Shown piece by piece: positions 1 through 10,457 of a DNA stretch of 64,000 nt. The number at the start of each line of letters is the position of its first letter. The stretch's first letter is position 1. Source of the DNA: Hyaloperonospora brassicae (taxonomy: Eukaryota; Oomycota; Peronosporomycetes; Peronosporales; Peronosporaceae); contig CANTFL010001256.1 of assembly GCA_947650285.1 (NCBI GenBank), positions 248,001 through 312,000 of the forward strand. Reading direction: 5' to 3'. The translations under genes were made by a program, and so were the position numbers. The notes below the pieces were generated by a model. It had not been told where the DNA came from and made no database searches. It was given only the letters and a program-made list of their open reading frames with translations.

Positions 1-2826
1 AAATACTCGTGCATGCAATCGTTTTTCGCACTATTCTACAGATTCGACAAACCTGAATAACTTTCTACGCTCGTTTACAACAATTCGACCCATAATGGAG
101 CACAATGAAGCTCATTTAAGTTTGACTTCGGATGTTTCCAAACGTCGCCTTCCGATACGTGTCAATGCAACATGCCTCAGTATCAAGAGAGCGCTGCTCA
201 CGCCCATATATTATTCAATGCAATTGGTTCAAAAAATGCTTCGGATGACGCTACCCGTATCATTCGATACATTGCAGGTTATCGAGAAGGATGTCGCTAG
301 TGGTAACGTTATCACTCAAGGATCTCCAGATTACCCTAAGCGATGGTTGTGTACAATTTAGCACCCTGCGTTCCGATAACGCTACTTAGACTTGTACTAC
401 TGATCAGAATGCATCACGACAACTCCACTATCGGATCTCGGTTGCTCGGTCATATCGTATTTGCAAGAGAACTACTAACAGGTGACATGCCGATGAATTT
501 TGCAAGCGTTCGGTCTCGAGCGCTAAAGCAAGATGATGATAAAACGGTCCGATGTTTGGCACAGACAGATCCTTATAATTCGATCGGCTCCAGTTTTACA
601 AACATAGCAGATGAGGCACATCTTAATAAGTGGTCGCTGCTATCTTGTAAGAACAATGAAGAAGGGGAATTGTTGTACTCATTCCCTTTTTGGTTGCATT
701 CACTTCTTATTCAAAGTCACGTGGCACTCATTACCATACATAAACTAAGGTCTGACGCACTCACTAGGTAAAAAATATTATCGATTCAAATTTGAAAGCT
801 CTTAAGGTTCGCTTTAGTAGCTATTCCAAATCTCGTACCGGACACCCACATCCATAAACACATTGTCCAATAGCTGCACATTTATCAGACTGATGTGTGC
901 GGCCACACTAGTTGAGGGACATTAGCTCAACATTTTTTGCCACTGCTTATTGAGGCATCTATTCTCGACGCCGAGACCGATGCCGATTGAATGGCGTCGA
1001 TTTTCGAATGTTTGCAAACCGGACATCGATTCCGTGGCGCCTAGCGTGGATTACGTACGGTATGCCGCCCCTTTATTCCAACGCATCGGAACGATTGACT
1101 GAAGGGCAACTACTTCTGTTGTGGCGTATTCGTCTACATTTCCCACATCTCCGTTATTATACGTGACCTTCCTCGTATGTAAATTGGTTTGCGTCTCGCT
1201 TCGTACTGTTTTTGGGATATTGTTTGCGCCGACCGGTCTTCCGCGGGGTTGTGGTTTCACAAATGGCGATTTGAACTGGACAATAGCGTCAACCGTGCTG
1301 TTATTGCGTGAATGGTAGCATCTCTTCACATACCGTTGTCGTTCGGCGGATGCAAAAACTTCAATCCTGATGTCGAAGACAAGTCGGTTACATCTATTGA
1401 ATCGGAGAATCAGAAAGTGTGGCATTAGTTACCATTTGCTTCCCCTCTGTCGTGGCTGCTTTTCCAGAATAAGCGTTATCTTTACAGTACCGTTTCCATG
1501 ATGCATGGCTAAAAGTGGTGAAATATAAGTCGCGAAGAGGGCAAAAGGTTCTATTTGAATTAAGGAGTGGAGAACGAGTCGGTTGCATCCGTTGTATCAC
1601 GTGGACGTGGCCAAAGCTTTTGGGCACGTGGTTCAGACAAAAGGGAATCGAATTGAAAAGGGAGTGAATACAACAAATTCCTATCATAATGTGTAATGCG
1701 TAACTTAAAAGGGTGCGAATATAACCGAAAAGGGAACGAAGATAAAAGGTACCCCAAAGAAAGCATGAATTTGTGATAACTCACTCCCGACGTAAAATAT
1801 GACGAAAAGGTGTAAAAACCATGGGTTTCGATGACTAGATGTACAGCACACCCACGTATAATTGTTTAATTAGTCCTGTGACTGTGCCTGTATCGGAAAA
1901 AGTGCGAGTTGGCATGTTATTGTGTGGGGACAATGTGCTCCTTGCGATTCCACCGTTGAATTGAACTCGGAATATCGTGTCACAGGCTACGAAAGGCACG
2001 CGCTATTCTGACATGGCGTCCAAGTCTTAAGGCATAATGTATGTGATTGAACGAGACGTCGAACGTTTGCAGTTGTGCATGTAAGCAAATGCAGTGCAGG
2101 CCTACCCTCATACCTGAACTTCTGCTCGAAGTACGTCTTCACCCCCATGACCCAAATCGGGCTGCCTACCTCGTGGTAGTCTATTTGCAGCGATAGGAGT
2201 CCGGACAAAGCGCCTATCCGGCAGAACAGCCCTCAACGCTGTCCCGATCCGATCGGTCAGGAGCACACGGATCGCAGGGTCCCTTTACGCTGAACAATCA
2301 CCTGAACTCCTACACACACTGCTACCAAACGCAATGCGGCGCACACATCTTCGTCGTACTATGTTAGATACGGCGGCGTCTATTTCGGACCATTTATGGA
2401 TGTACCCAGCGCAGTGCCGATCAGACCGAATACTATTTTGTATGGTTGCGGTTGATTTCGGAGCAATCAAGCAGGACAAAAAGATTACTATGGGGTCAAA
2501 CAGGCCGGCGTAAACACACGTCAACGACAAGCGCAAGACAAGAGACCGTCCCGTTATCGACTAAACTCGCCACAAACGTCCTGTCGTGACGCCACAGTGA
2601 CACGAATGGCCTGTCTCTTGTCGCTTCGTCATCGCCCAGGCCGCAATACCAGAGACACTGCTGAATACGAGCGCAGAAAAGCCGAGCGCAGAAGCGCGCG
2701 CGTCAAGGATTTCGATTGCCTTCTTCGTGCAGTCATAAGCACTCGATCGACGTTCAGGTTCACTCACTCACATCCACAGCCCTTGACGACGACCCGTTTC
2801 AGTGCCGTCGGTCAATCGCCGCCGCA
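1..2826. other. Non-genic left end with decayed repeat DNA
   Basis: No intact gene is recognised here. Short open frames exist (for example 343-771 on +, and 1051-1425 on -) but none shows a family I can name. The minus-strand frame at 1051-1425 has an arginine/glycine-rich GRPxGxxNxPK patch reminiscent of the basic tails of transposases. The stretch 666-1681 is bounded by inverted arms (separate entry). The last 300 bases lead into the zinc-finger gene. Confidence 0.5.
666..1681. mobile_element. Degenerate DNA transposon with long inverted arms
   Basis: The sequence at 666-725 reads inward as GGAATTGTTGTACTCATTCC and onward. The reverse complement of 1623-1681 reads GGAATTTGTTGTATTCACTC and onward. 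The two arms stay alignable for about 60 bases, roughly two thirds identical with short gaps, and both reach a CACGTG near the inner end. The motif AAAAGGG followed by a GAAT-like sequence recurs near the right arm (about 1638, 1656, 1709 and 1728), resembling subterminal transposase-binding repeats. The interior carries only broken frames. The superfamily is not assignable and the true outer ends may lie slightly outside the stated arms. Confidence 0.4.
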
Positions 2827-5508
2827 ATGTCTGCTGCGTCATCGCTTCGCGACGCGGCGCCTCGTGATGGCCACGCAACGCTACTGCCACCACCGCCAGT
2901 GCCACTGCCTTCGACGTCTCGAACCGCTAAAGCGCGTCCTGCTTCGGGTCGAAAGCGACGAAACGAGAGCTCTTCGGCCGAAAGTGCTCATGGCAAATCC
3001 ACAAATCGGAAGCGGTACTTGCGATTCCTCAAGTCGCACGAGCTCAAATTCGGCTTAGCACCAGTTGCTCGGGACGTGACGACGGGGGAAGTCACGATCG
3101 TCGTGTGTCGCTTTTGCCAGTACTACGGGCGCGAGCAGCGACCGGACAAACAGCGCCGGTCAACGAAGAACGTCAAGTACTTTCGCAACAGCTTTCGGAC
3201 AGACCAGTACCAGCAGCACCACGAGATCTCGCATGGCGAGAGGTGGCGACAGTATCAATTGTGCTCGGACGACGTCAAGAGCGTGTTTTTCCAGGTGCCT
3301 GAAGCAGCAGCAGCAGCAGCAGCGTCGGCGGGCCGACAGACTCGGCCGGTGCACCTCTCGTCGGCGCAACTCGACGTGGAGTTGGCGCCAGGCGAGATCT
3401 GGGCGCTCGACCCGACGAACGAGGAGAAGAAGCGGTGTTTTGACGTTGCAGCAGCGATCGTTGAAGTCGTTGCAGTGCTGGCAATCGGTGCGAGTGAAAT
3501 GACCGTCGAGAGTGCGATGAGGAAGCAAAGCCATCGCGTGATTGCGCACGCACATGAAGCTCCGACAGGCGCCAGGGCGAACTGGTGTCCGCCCGACAAC
3601 ATGTTCCAATCGTGCAAGCTTGTGGGCTCCGCCACCGAGCCGATGTACCGTGTCATTGTGCACTCGCGGTCGCAAATCGACTGCATGGTGGAGCTCGCGG
3701 CCGCGGGGCTGTCGTTCCGTCAGATCTCGAGCGCCATGCAGTCGTTCTGTTCGCACGCTCCCGTGCTTCTTGCCGGTCTCACACCAACGAGCGGCGACGC
3801 GGCAAGCCACCACGTGGCAGATGCATGTTACCAGCGTGCTCGAAACGTGAGCTTGCACTATAGCGAAGACCAGACGGCAGAGTTCATCCGTCTGATCCTT
3901 GCAGCCAACTTGACGGTCACTTCGCGGCTGCTGCGGCGCAGCTGGGCGTTCTCGCTGGAACTACGCGCATCGATGGAGCATGCGCCGATGCGGTCGTATC
4001 TGGACTTCCGAGTAAAAGTGTACGGCCACGGCGCCATGCACAACGTGCACCTTGTATCGATCCCAGCATTCGAGAGCAAGTGCAAGGGGATGATGTACAA
4101 CACGCTGGACAAGGTGCTGACCGCCGTGCTGCCCAGCTGGCGATACCGTCTCATCGGCTTGACCACGGACGGCGACGCGCGCATGCCCGCTCGAGTGCTC
4201 GACATTGTTGCCCGCTTGCAAGAAGAAGCTGCGATTCCAGTGGTCTACCGCTCTTCAAGCGCGTGCCATCAGCTCGACTGCATCGTGACAAACTATTACT
4301 CGTCTCTCCAAGGCGGCTGCTTCCTCCTGGTGCTCAAGGACCTCTCGAGCTACATCCGTCGGCGACCAGAGCTCCTCGCAGTCATGTCGCCGCCGCCGCC
4401 GCTTCCCGGCGTCACGACGGGCTCGAGCCGCCTGCACGAGCGGTGGGTCGCGCTCGGCCGCGAGACCAACTGGATCGCCGCGCACCGCGACGTCGTGTTC
4501 CAGCACCTCGAGACCGACCAGCCTCCGAGCGCGCCGGACGCCGCGTGGTGGCTGTTCTTTGCAGTCGCCGACTGGGTCGCCACGCGCACGAACGAGACGT
4601 TCGCCAAGCTGCTGTCCAAGCACGCGGTCATCGCCGACCACGTCGCGGCGCTCGCGTCGCTCTCGCGCGCCTGTGCCGCAGCATTCTCCGCCTCGGGCCC
4701 CGACACAGCCTCGTCGTCGTCGTCGTCCTCGTCGTCGTCCTCATCCTCGACGTCGACGTCGTCCCACGGCACACCCTTCAAGTCCCGCAGAGGCCGCGTC
4801 GCCCTGCACAAGTCGGGAGTGCTCGCGTTCCTCCGCGCCACGCAGCCGGCGCTCAAGTCGCTCCTCGCGGCCACTGACGCGCCAGTCATTGACCTCACCG
4901 CCGAGAACGTCGCCCTGTGCAGCGTGAACCTCATCGAGTCGCTGCTCGAGCTCAGCACCGAACTCAGCCACAACAACAACCACAACAACAACCACAACCA
5001 CAACCACAACAACCACAACAGCCGCACGAGCGGACTGTCAACGCGCGCACTGACGGACTTTCTCCCGCCGACGCTGCCGCACGAGTGGGTCCACCTCAGC
5101 GATCGCGCGTTCGCGTCGCTGCTGCACGTGTACGGTCCGCTGCTCGCGCGGTCGCTCTCGCCCGCCGACATGGCGTCGCTGGGCCCCGAACTCGACGCGC
5201 TGCGACGCGCAGCAGCCACGGACTCCGTCTTGAGCACGGCGCTGGCCGCCTGCACGGCCGACACGCCGTTCCACGTGGCGTGGGCGCTCCTGCAGCGCCG
5301 CTACGCAGTGCTCGAGCGCGTCGCCGGCGGCTTTGCCAGCGTCTACGCCTGTGCCGCGTGGGGCCCCCGGACGAGCGACTTGGCGCTCTGCCGCAGCGAT
5401 ACGGATACGGCGCGCGTGCTGTTGGCCGACTTTGCGCTCGAGGGAACGCTCCATGCGCAGCAGTTTCCCGCGCTGAGGGCGCTGCAGGACGCGCGCGGGC
5501 TGAAGTAG
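2827..5508 (+). CDS. hAT-transposase-derived zinc-finger protein (probably inactive)
   Basis: This is a single-exon protein of 893 aa. I chose the ATG at 2827 because it sits in a strong context (gccgccgcaATG) and the 37 residues upstream look like untranslated leader. Near the N-terminus there is a basic patch, then a possible BED-like zinc finger (C94-x2-C97 with H131/H132 and H136). The middle shows the RNase H-like fold of hAT-type oomycete elements: an Asp at 393 (YLDFRV), a TTDGD strand at about 446-450, and an SxxCHQLD segment. The C-terminal dimerisation-like part ends with LADFALEGTLHAQQF. Where active relatives have a Glu (ESDFS-like), this copy has TSDLA (Thr849), so I infer loss of the third catalytic acid. 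Serine runs and an Asn/His-rich run are low-complexity inserts. No terminal repeats were found next to it. It is either a domesticated gene or an immobile TE copy. Confidence 0.6.
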   Translation: MSAASSLRDAAPRDGHATLLPPPPVPLPSTSRTAKARPASGRKRRNESSSAESAHGKSTNRKRYLRFLKSHELKFGLAPVARDVTTGEVTIVVCRFCQYYGREQRPDKQRRSTKNVKYFRNSFRTDQYQQHHEISHGERWRQYQLCSDDVKSVFFQVPEAAAAAAASAGRQTRPVHLSSAQLDVELAPGEIWALDPTNEEKKRCFDVAAAIVEVVAVLAIGASEMTVESAMRKQSHRVIAHAHEAPTGARANWCPPDNMFQSCKLVGSATEPMYRVIVHSRSQIDCMVELAAAGLSFRQISSAMQSFCSHAPVLLAGLTPTSGDAASHHVADACYQRARNVSLHYSEDQTAEFIRLILAANLTVTSRLLRRSWAFSLELRASMEHAPMRSYLDFRVKVYGHGAMHNVHLVSIPAFESKCKGMMYNTLDKVLTAVLPSWRYRLIGLTTDGDARMPARVLDIVARLQEEAAIPVVYRSSSACHQLDCIVTNYYSSLQGGCFLLVLKDLSSYIRRRPELLAVMSPPPPLPGVTTGSSRLHERWVALGRETNWIAAHRDVVFQHLETDQPPSAPDAAWWLFFAVADWVATRTNETFAKLLSKHAVIADHVAALASLSRACAAAFSASGPDTASSSSSSSSSSSSSTSTSSHGTPFKSRRGRVALHKSGVLAFLRATQPALKSLLAATDAPVIDLTAENVALCSVNLIESLLELSTELSHNNNHNNNHNHNHNNHNSRTSGLSTRALTDFLPPTLPHEWVHLSDRAFASLLHVYGPLLARSLSPADMASLGPELDALRRAAATDSVLSTALAACTADTPFHVAWALLQRRYAVLERVAGGFASVYACAAWGPRTSDLALCRSDTDTARVLLADFALEGTLHAQQFPALRALQDARGLK

Positions 5509-5670
5509 CAGCAGTGGCGGACGGGGTTTGTTTGTTTTTTGGATCACGGGGGAAAAAAAGCGTTTTGCAGGGGTGGGTTTGGCCATCACTAGTTTAAAAC
5601 AAAAACAGCGAGCGCGAGCGAGCTATTGTTACATTGGTGGATTGTTGGATTGGTGGATTATTGGATTGGT

Positions 5671-5740
5671 GTTTTCGTTGTTTGTTGTTTTGTTGTTTTG
5701 TTGTTTTCGTTGTTTGTTGTTTTGTTGTTTTGTTGTTTTC
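5671..5740. repeat. 32-bp tandem repeat, T/G-rich
   Basis: The unit gttttcgttgtttgttgttt plus twelve more bases is present at 5671-5702 and identically at 5703-5734, followed by six bases of a third unit. It lies just upstream of the PP2C gene start at 5780, in an otherwise TTGG/TTTG-rich spacer. Confidence 0.85.
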
Positions 5741-5779
5741 TTTGTCTTTTTGCTGCCGACCGAGCGAGTGAGCTACGGC

Positions 5780-7129
5780 ATGTCGCGCTTCCTTGCCGAA
5801 CCGCTGACGACCAAGAGCTGCGAGCACTTTGCCGCGCCGGGCATGGCGATTGGCAAGGCGAGCATGCAAGGCTGGCGCGACGCAATGGAGGTTTTTGGCG
5901 CTTTGGGGCGTTTTTGCTGCGGTCGAGACTGTTGTTGTTGCGGGATTGAGTTTTTCGACGGGTTTTTTTCGATGGGTTTTTTTCGATGGGTTTTGAACAG
6001 GACGTCGACATTGTCAAAATTCCCATGCACTCGGATGTACCGGATACGACGTGCGTTGCTGTGTTTGACGGTCACGGGGGATCGAATGTCTCGGCGTACA
6101 TGTACGTGATGGTGCACTCGCTATCGTCTATGGGGACACCGGATACCGTTGTGACGACGTAGCGGTTGTCCACACGTGTGCGCTGCTGTTGATTCGGTTG
6201 TCGTGATTTTTACATTTGTCGTTGTCTTGTGACTTGTTACGCGTTTATGTTTGATACACTTTCGATCATCATTGTCCTCATCGTTGTCATTGTTTTATTC
6301 GCTTGCGATTATTGTCGCTTGCCTTTGTTTGCGGCTTTATCTGTGTGTATGTATGTGTGTGTGTGTGTTTTTCATGTTTCAATGGTGTTGCTTTCGTTCG
6401 GTGCTGTTGTTCCTTTGGCTTGTGTTGGTGTTGTGACGGTGTTGCAGTGCAGAGCAGATTGTAGGAGCGATCACAGCTACGGAAGCCTTCAAGAAGGACC
6501 CCAAGTCCCCCGAGTCACTGGCCGTTGCTCTCTGTGAAGGATTCATGGCAGCGGATGAAATGCTGAAGACCAATCCGGAGTATAAAACGTCGTCGGACGA
6601 AACAGGTTCCACGGGTCTGTTTGCGATCATCACGCCCAAGGACATCGTCTGTGCCAATGTGGGCGACTCGCGATGCATTTTGAGCAACTCGAAAGCTCCA
6701 GAAGTGCTGCAGCTATCGGTCGACCACAAGCCAGACTTGGAGTTTGAAAAGCAGCGCATCGTTGCAGCGGGAGGAACGGTCTTCCGGGGACGCGTGTGCG
6801 GCGGTGTAGCGGTCTCACGGAGCTTTGGGGACTTGTGGTTTAAGCGCAACACCGAGTTGAAAGCTCACCAGCAGCTCGTGACGTCGGAGCCTTGTGTGCG
6901 TGTGCATCGGCGGGACGCAGCAGACGAGTTCCTTGTGCTGTGCTGCGACGGTATCTATGACGTGATGAGCAACGACCAGCTGCGCAAGTTTGTCCGCAGC
7001 AAGCTGAAAAGCGGCGTGAAGGACCCCAAAGCGATTGCAGAGACGCTGCTAGATGAGTGTTTGGCCAAAGGCAGCCGCGACAATATGAGCGCTATCATTG
7101 TACTCTTCGATGGTGCCTCCAAAAAGTAG
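5780..7129 (+). CDS. PP2C-family Ser/Thr protein phosphatase
   Basis: Metal-dependent PPM/PP2C phosphatase of 297 aa, removing phosphate from Ser/Thr, probably cytosolic or nuclear since no signal peptide is seen. The inferred exons are 5780-5890, 6001-6101 and 6448-7129. The first junction restores the family motif GWRDAMED and the second joins SAY to IAEQIVGAITATEAF. Visible metal-binding and catalytic motifs in order are VAVFDGHGG, the GS/TG-type strand (GSTGLFAI), VGDSRC, SRSFGD, CCDGIYDV and SRDNMSAIIV. Length is normal for a compact PP2C. The second intron (346 nt) is T/G-rich and long for this genome. Family assignment is secure; the cellular substrate cannot be inferred. Confidence 0.93.
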
Positions 7130-8652
7130 CTGGACAGTAAGTCGCAGCTGGATGGCCAGCACGTATAAGGCTGTGCACAGTTGAGTGTCACGCATGTCAA
7201 TGGGATTCGCTGATTCGTGTCACTGCAACTGTTGATGTCTTGACATGTCAATGTTGTTGAAGGTGCTGCACTCTGCCGTGTTGTTTCACTATGCCAGGCT
7301 CGACTTCTTCTTCGAGTGCATATTGGATTCCGATGCAACAACTGCTTCTCGAATTGCTGATCGACGCATACACTTGCTAACAATGCGAAACGGTTGCTAT
7401 GAATGCGAGATAGCACAGTACATCACAACGCTGCAACTGTGGTCGACAAAGGAAGTACGCTAGCAGGCGAGTATGTCAAGTTAGACCCGTTGGTTGTTTC
7501 TGTATTGCACAGAATAGCACTCCCGACATGGTCGGACACGGAGGTACTGTTCGACAGCATTGCTCACTCTGCATCAGCTGTCGCATATATCGACATCCGC
7601 ATGTTGCTGTATTCTAGTCGTGACGGTAAATTGTACGATTGTTTTGTGCGGAAAGACAATGGGTATGGCTTTGACTCTACAGGACCACGAAAGTCATCTA
7701 GCGAGCTATCCTGAGCATACAAAAAGTAGCGAATACTTTGCAGAACACAAGAGCAGACATATAGAGCGCGACTTACAATGACAAAAGGTGTCGAACCTGA
7801 CGGAAGATGGTCCAAAGCTGGATGGCAAAAACAATGGCGCGGAATAGTGTTGGCATGCTGTGATCGATTGGTGGGAAGATGATGACGTTTGCTTGACAGT
7901 ACTGTTGGCGACAGGCGAGAAACGCTTGTGATGGCAACCGCTCGCATGTGGAGTTTGCAAAGCTGATACTGCTTTTTCCACTCTCGGCGTGAAAGCAGAA
8001 GTGCGCTACGACTGACTGGACGACAAGAGCGATACCATCTTCAACGTCAAGTACACTGCAGGGGGAAACGAATGCGTCACGATGAATGTCTCACGTGCCA
8101 TACGTACGCTAATGACAAACGACTGACGCGGACTTGCCAAAAAGAATGGCGAACGTCTAGACAAACGTGGTGTCTGGTAGGTAAACGAAGACTCACAAGT
8201 TACGCGACAGCTGTTGTCACGTTCTGGTTGTGCGACGTGCAGGATACTACATCGAGTTGCAGTGCAGAAACGGAATGCAGGACTGCGCTGGCAAAAGGCA
8301 GTAGAGACGAACGGCCACATGGTCGAAACAAAGTTTGATACGCGTTCCTTTTCACTGCAACAAACTTTCGGCGGAAAAGTTGCCAGGACCCATCCAAGAC
8401 GCAATTCCAGCTGCAAGAACCTGCGTTGAGCTTGTGCGCTGATGCCACATACTGAGACAGGCTCGTGCTCCGACTTTGCTGATCTTGAAAGCGCATTTTG
8501 CATGCTCGGCGATTCGTGCACGCTCAACGCTTCTTCGTCAGCGGGTCCCACATCAATCCACTGGGTCAAGTTACTGATCGAGTGAGCTCGTGGGCCATAG
8601 TCTGACGTCACAACGTGGTCCATTCATTGGTTTCGTGTTCGCTACGCTTTTA
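7130..8652. other. Intergenic region, no recognised gene
   Basis: The space between the PP2C gene and the end of presenilin holds several broken frames on both strands. The longest with an ATG is on the minus strand at 8006-8623 (205 aa), listed separately with low confidence. Nothing else could be supported. Confidence 0.5.
8006..8623 (-). CDS. Unrecognised 205-aa open frame, doubtful
   Basis: This frame starts with ATG 30 bases downstream of the presenilin stop codon on the same strand. The protein has no signal peptide, no clear membrane segment and no motif I recognise. Its second half is rich in Ser, Arg and Cys and looks like a chance frame. It could be the 3' untranslated region of presenilin or a decayed gene. 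Confidence 0.15.
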   Translation of the reverse strand: MDHVVTSDYGPRAHSISNLTQWIDVGPADEEALSVHESPSMQNALSRSAKSEHEPVSVCGISAQAQRRFLQLELRLGWVLATFPPKVCCSEKERVSNFVSTMWPFVSTAFCQRSPAFRFCTATRCSILHVAQPERDNSCRVTCESSFTYQTPRLSRRSPFFLASPRQSFVISVRMARETFIVTHSFPPAVYLTLKMVSLLSSSQS

Positions 8653-10457
8653 CTACACCGCAGCTGGAAACGCCATCATGAAGCTGCAAAAGTCAATGAA
8701 GATGTACTCCGTCAGGAAGTAAAAAAGCGTGGCCAGGAAGATCGAAATAGGTAGCGCTGGTAGTGCTTTGTGCAACACGGCCAGCAGAAAAAGTGTTCCG
8801 CCGAGACCCTGTCATCACAACAAACACACACATACAAACAGTCAGTCAGAGACGTGCAGAGCCATCACATGTCACGGCAACACAGACGCTCAGCATGATC
8901 TCTTACCATCACGATGCACACAAACGTGACTGCAAACGTCGAAAAGTCCTTGATAGCAGCCCGGCCGACCAGCACGCTGTAAAAAATAAAGTCACCTAGT
9001 CCCAGCTTAATGGTCTTGTCGTCTTCGTCTTCCTCCTCGCGTTCGCGTCTGCGACGGTCACGTCGCGCTTGCAATGGACACGGCATATCTATCGAGCACG
9101 AACAGACGAAGTACTTGTGGAAGATCAGCAGCCACAGCCGATCTTGCGTCTCGAAGAACTTCTCGGCGACCTGCGGGGCTTTCCACGCATCTTCAGGACT
9201 GAACGTCTCATAGAACACCGTGAGCAGACTTACAAGCGCCTCCAGCGTCTCGCACTCGTACGTCGTGAAGCTAGACTCGGCCACATTGCGCGGTCGCTGG
9301 CCCGAAGACAGTACCGGGATCGGTGACGACTCGGTGCATTCTGACGTTGAAACAGCGGCGACCGTCGACTCTTGGCTCGACCCTTGAGGTGGTGAAGCAC
9401 GCATAGCATCATTGACGGTCGCGGCAGCGCTAGCATCATAGTTCTGATGGCTGTTGCTAGACGACGTCTGTGAGGTCGCAGACGACGGCTGCCGTTCGAC
9501 ATCAAGCGTGGTATCCACTGACGCTTTCTTCGGGCGCGACGCTGTGGCTCCCTGTTGCTTCTGTCGGTGATGGTTATGCGTGACACCGTCTCGCACATCT
9601 GCTTCGTACAGCAGCCCTGGAAGGGGTGCTTGTTTCTCCTGGATCAGTCCAATGAGGTACTTGAGCGGTCCACAGGGCGTCAGCACGGCACAGAGGTCGT
9701 AGCACGCAAACAAGACGCAAAACGTAATGGTCGTCCACTCGGGCCACATGGAAAACTCCCATGCTAAGATGACACTGACCATGACCAAGTAGCCATTCTG
9801 CACGAGCTTTGAGATGCCTTTCTGATAAAAGATGGAAATCACACCCACGACGCCAAAGTTGAGCATCACAAAGAGGAACGACGGCCAGTCCACGGACCAT
9901 CCAAACTGGTCGTTCACCATCTCGTCCACGAGTTGGCCGCCCACGAAACTCAAGATCGCCGCCGAGGCAAACATAATGTACCCACTCAGGAACTTCATGC
10001 AGTTGTACTTGTACAGCAGCGCCATGCCAAACGTCAAGACGGCAATGGCACAGATGATCACCAGTGCGTTCACGAGCGACTTGCCAAAGCCAGCGCCGCC
10101 GCCGCTGCTGCCACTACTGGCGTTCGCGCCCGAGTCGCCGTAGACCAAATACGTCGACATGGACGCCTCAATGCTCTCGCTGCGGTAGTTGACGACCACG
10201 AGACTCGCGACGATCATTGTCACGCACACGGGGAACACAATGGCCCAAAACGAATTGATCCCGTGCATGAGGTCGTCGTACGTCTCGTCCGGCGCGTCTG
10301 CCGCAGTAGCAGCAGCAGCAGCAGTAGCTGTAGCGGGTGTGTCGCCGCCATTGGGCGTCGTGAGTTTGTCATAGTCCACGGGCGTATCCAGCGGCTCGTC
10401 CTGTTGGTCCGTCGACTCGGACGCGTGGGCGACGTACGCGCCCGCGTCCTGCGGCAT
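8653..10457 (-). CDS. PSEN: Presenilin, catalytic subunit of gamma-secretase-type complex
   Basis: Intramembrane aspartyl protease of 568 aa, multi-pass in ER/Golgi/endosomal membranes. Exons run 10457-8907 and 8808-8653, with a 98-nt intron (GTAAGA...CAG) that joins FVCIVM to GLGGTLFLL. Catalytic residues are visible: D254 in ACYDLCAVLTP and D489 in KLGLGDFIFYS. The PAL motif follows at about 534-536 (KALPALPIS). The last membrane segment ends in AFPAAV. Between the two aspartates is a long hydrophilic loop (about 283-484) rich in Ser, Gln and Arg/Glu, the usual site of presenilin endoproteolysis and the least conserved part. The N-terminus has an alanine run. Oomycetes have few known substrates, so the biological role is open, but family identity is certain. 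Confidence 0.95.

Noticed and set aside
3160..5264. Long minus-strand frames opposite the hAT-derived gene
   Set aside because: They are antisense shadows of GC-rich codons; the + strand frame has the conserved domains.
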